Below, one piece after another: positions 63,982 through 64,000 of a stretch of 64,000 nt of DNA. The stretch is from Palleronia caenipelagi (GTDB lineage Bacteria > Pseudomonadota > Alphaproteobacteria > Rhodobacterales > Rhodobacteraceae). Under the pieces are notes generated by a model. It did no database searches. It was given only the letters and a program-made list of their open reading frames with translations, and was not told the DNA's origin. Position 1 is the first letter of the stretch. Each line of letters begins with the position of its first letter. The stretch lies in contig NZ_VFSV01000002.1 in NCBI RefSeq assembly GCF_007004065.1, positions 124,001 through 188,000 on the forward strand, in the 5' to 3' direction. A program made the position numbers and the translations under genes.

Positions 63982-64000
63982 TCTTCGTCCCGGTTCCCGG

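Larger units (their letters stand above)
63075..64000 (+). mobile_element. IS3-family element, disrupted, running off the right edge
   Basis: Contains a broken orfA (63147-63480) and a frameshifted orfB (63478 onward). The likely left end lies just before 63147, where a CCCCAATTTTAAGGGG-like palindrome sits at about 63087-63104; the exact terminal repeat cannot be fixed. It is of a different IS3 subgroup from the remnant at 62319. The last ~25 bases no longer match OrfB, so the element is truncated or its end has been replaced. Confidence 0.7.

Noticed and set aside
1-64000. tRNA, rRNA or phage integrase genes
   Set aside because: None recognised on reading both strands; small tRNAs in intergenic gaps cannot be fully excluded without a covariance search.

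Overview
The window is about 64 kb of high-GC chromosome (roughly 62-64% by eye) with the gene content of a marine Rhodobacteraceae (Roseobacter-group alphaproteobacterium). This rests on an L-malyl-CoA/beta-methylmalyl-CoA lyase, a Hint-domain protein, a rhizobial/Roseobacter-type glycerol ABC operon with glpU, a SelD-flavoprotein fusion, DUF1178/DUF3572/DUF983 proteins and the alphaproteobacterial order rplO-secY-adk-rpsM-rpsK-rpoA. No rRNA, tRNA or CRISPR array was found. Almost all genes before 61.9 kb look intact; the last 2.1 kb is a pile of decayed insertion sequences.

Layout. 1-9.0 kb: 5'-truncated cytochrome P450, Hint-domain protein, D-amino-acid aminotransferase, TfoX-like protein, a LysR regulator, mcl1, a divergent Lrp/LysE exporter pair, accA and mscL. 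9.2-18.4 kb: smc, a PfkB-family sugar kinase, an MltB-type lytic transglycosylase, and an HlyD adaptor with two ABC-2 permeases but no ATPase. 18.8-24.3 kb: a complete dppABCDF-type peptide ABC operon with a strong hairpin after the binding-protein gene. 24.4-28.9 kb: a DJ-1/PfpI protein, a class III CoA-transferase and modABC. 29.0-33.7 kb: the distal spc/alpha ribosomal operons (rplO, secY, adk, rpsM, rpsK, rpoA), detached from rpsE-rpmD upstream and from rplQ downstream. 34-36 kb: a DEAD-box helicase with a long basic tail.

36.2-43.5 kb holds the glycerol uptake operon glpSTPQ-orf100-UV, read leftwards, with a divergent DeoR-type regulator. Its striking feature is a 100-codon, low-GC (about 48%) gene between glpQ and glpU. 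It is joined to both neighbours by identical TGATG stop/start overlaps and ends in a G10 homopolymer, so it looks like a cassette dropped exactly into a coupled junction. This is my leading candidate for something undescribed.

43.4-49.0 kb: galE, an AcuC-like deacetylase overlapping a glutathione peroxidase region, Nudix, DUF1178, Sel1-repeat and MauG-type di-haem cytochrome genes. 49.1-57.4 kb: a tightly packed plus-strand cluster with an AttEFGH-like module (LolD-type ATPase, FtsX-type permease, Tat-exported AttH), a PPOX protein, a flavoprotein-SelD fusion, a lipocalin lipoprotein and an EamA transporter. 57.4-61.9 kb: Nudix, DUF983, DUF3572, a second MltB-like enzyme, a renalase-like flavoprotein and mnmH. 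SelD and MnmH together give a route from selenide to 2-selenouridine in tRNA.

61.9-64.0 kb: IS5-, IS3/IS407- and IS256-type remnants with nonsense codons, a 7-bp tandem repeat, and a disrupted IS3-family element running off the right edge.
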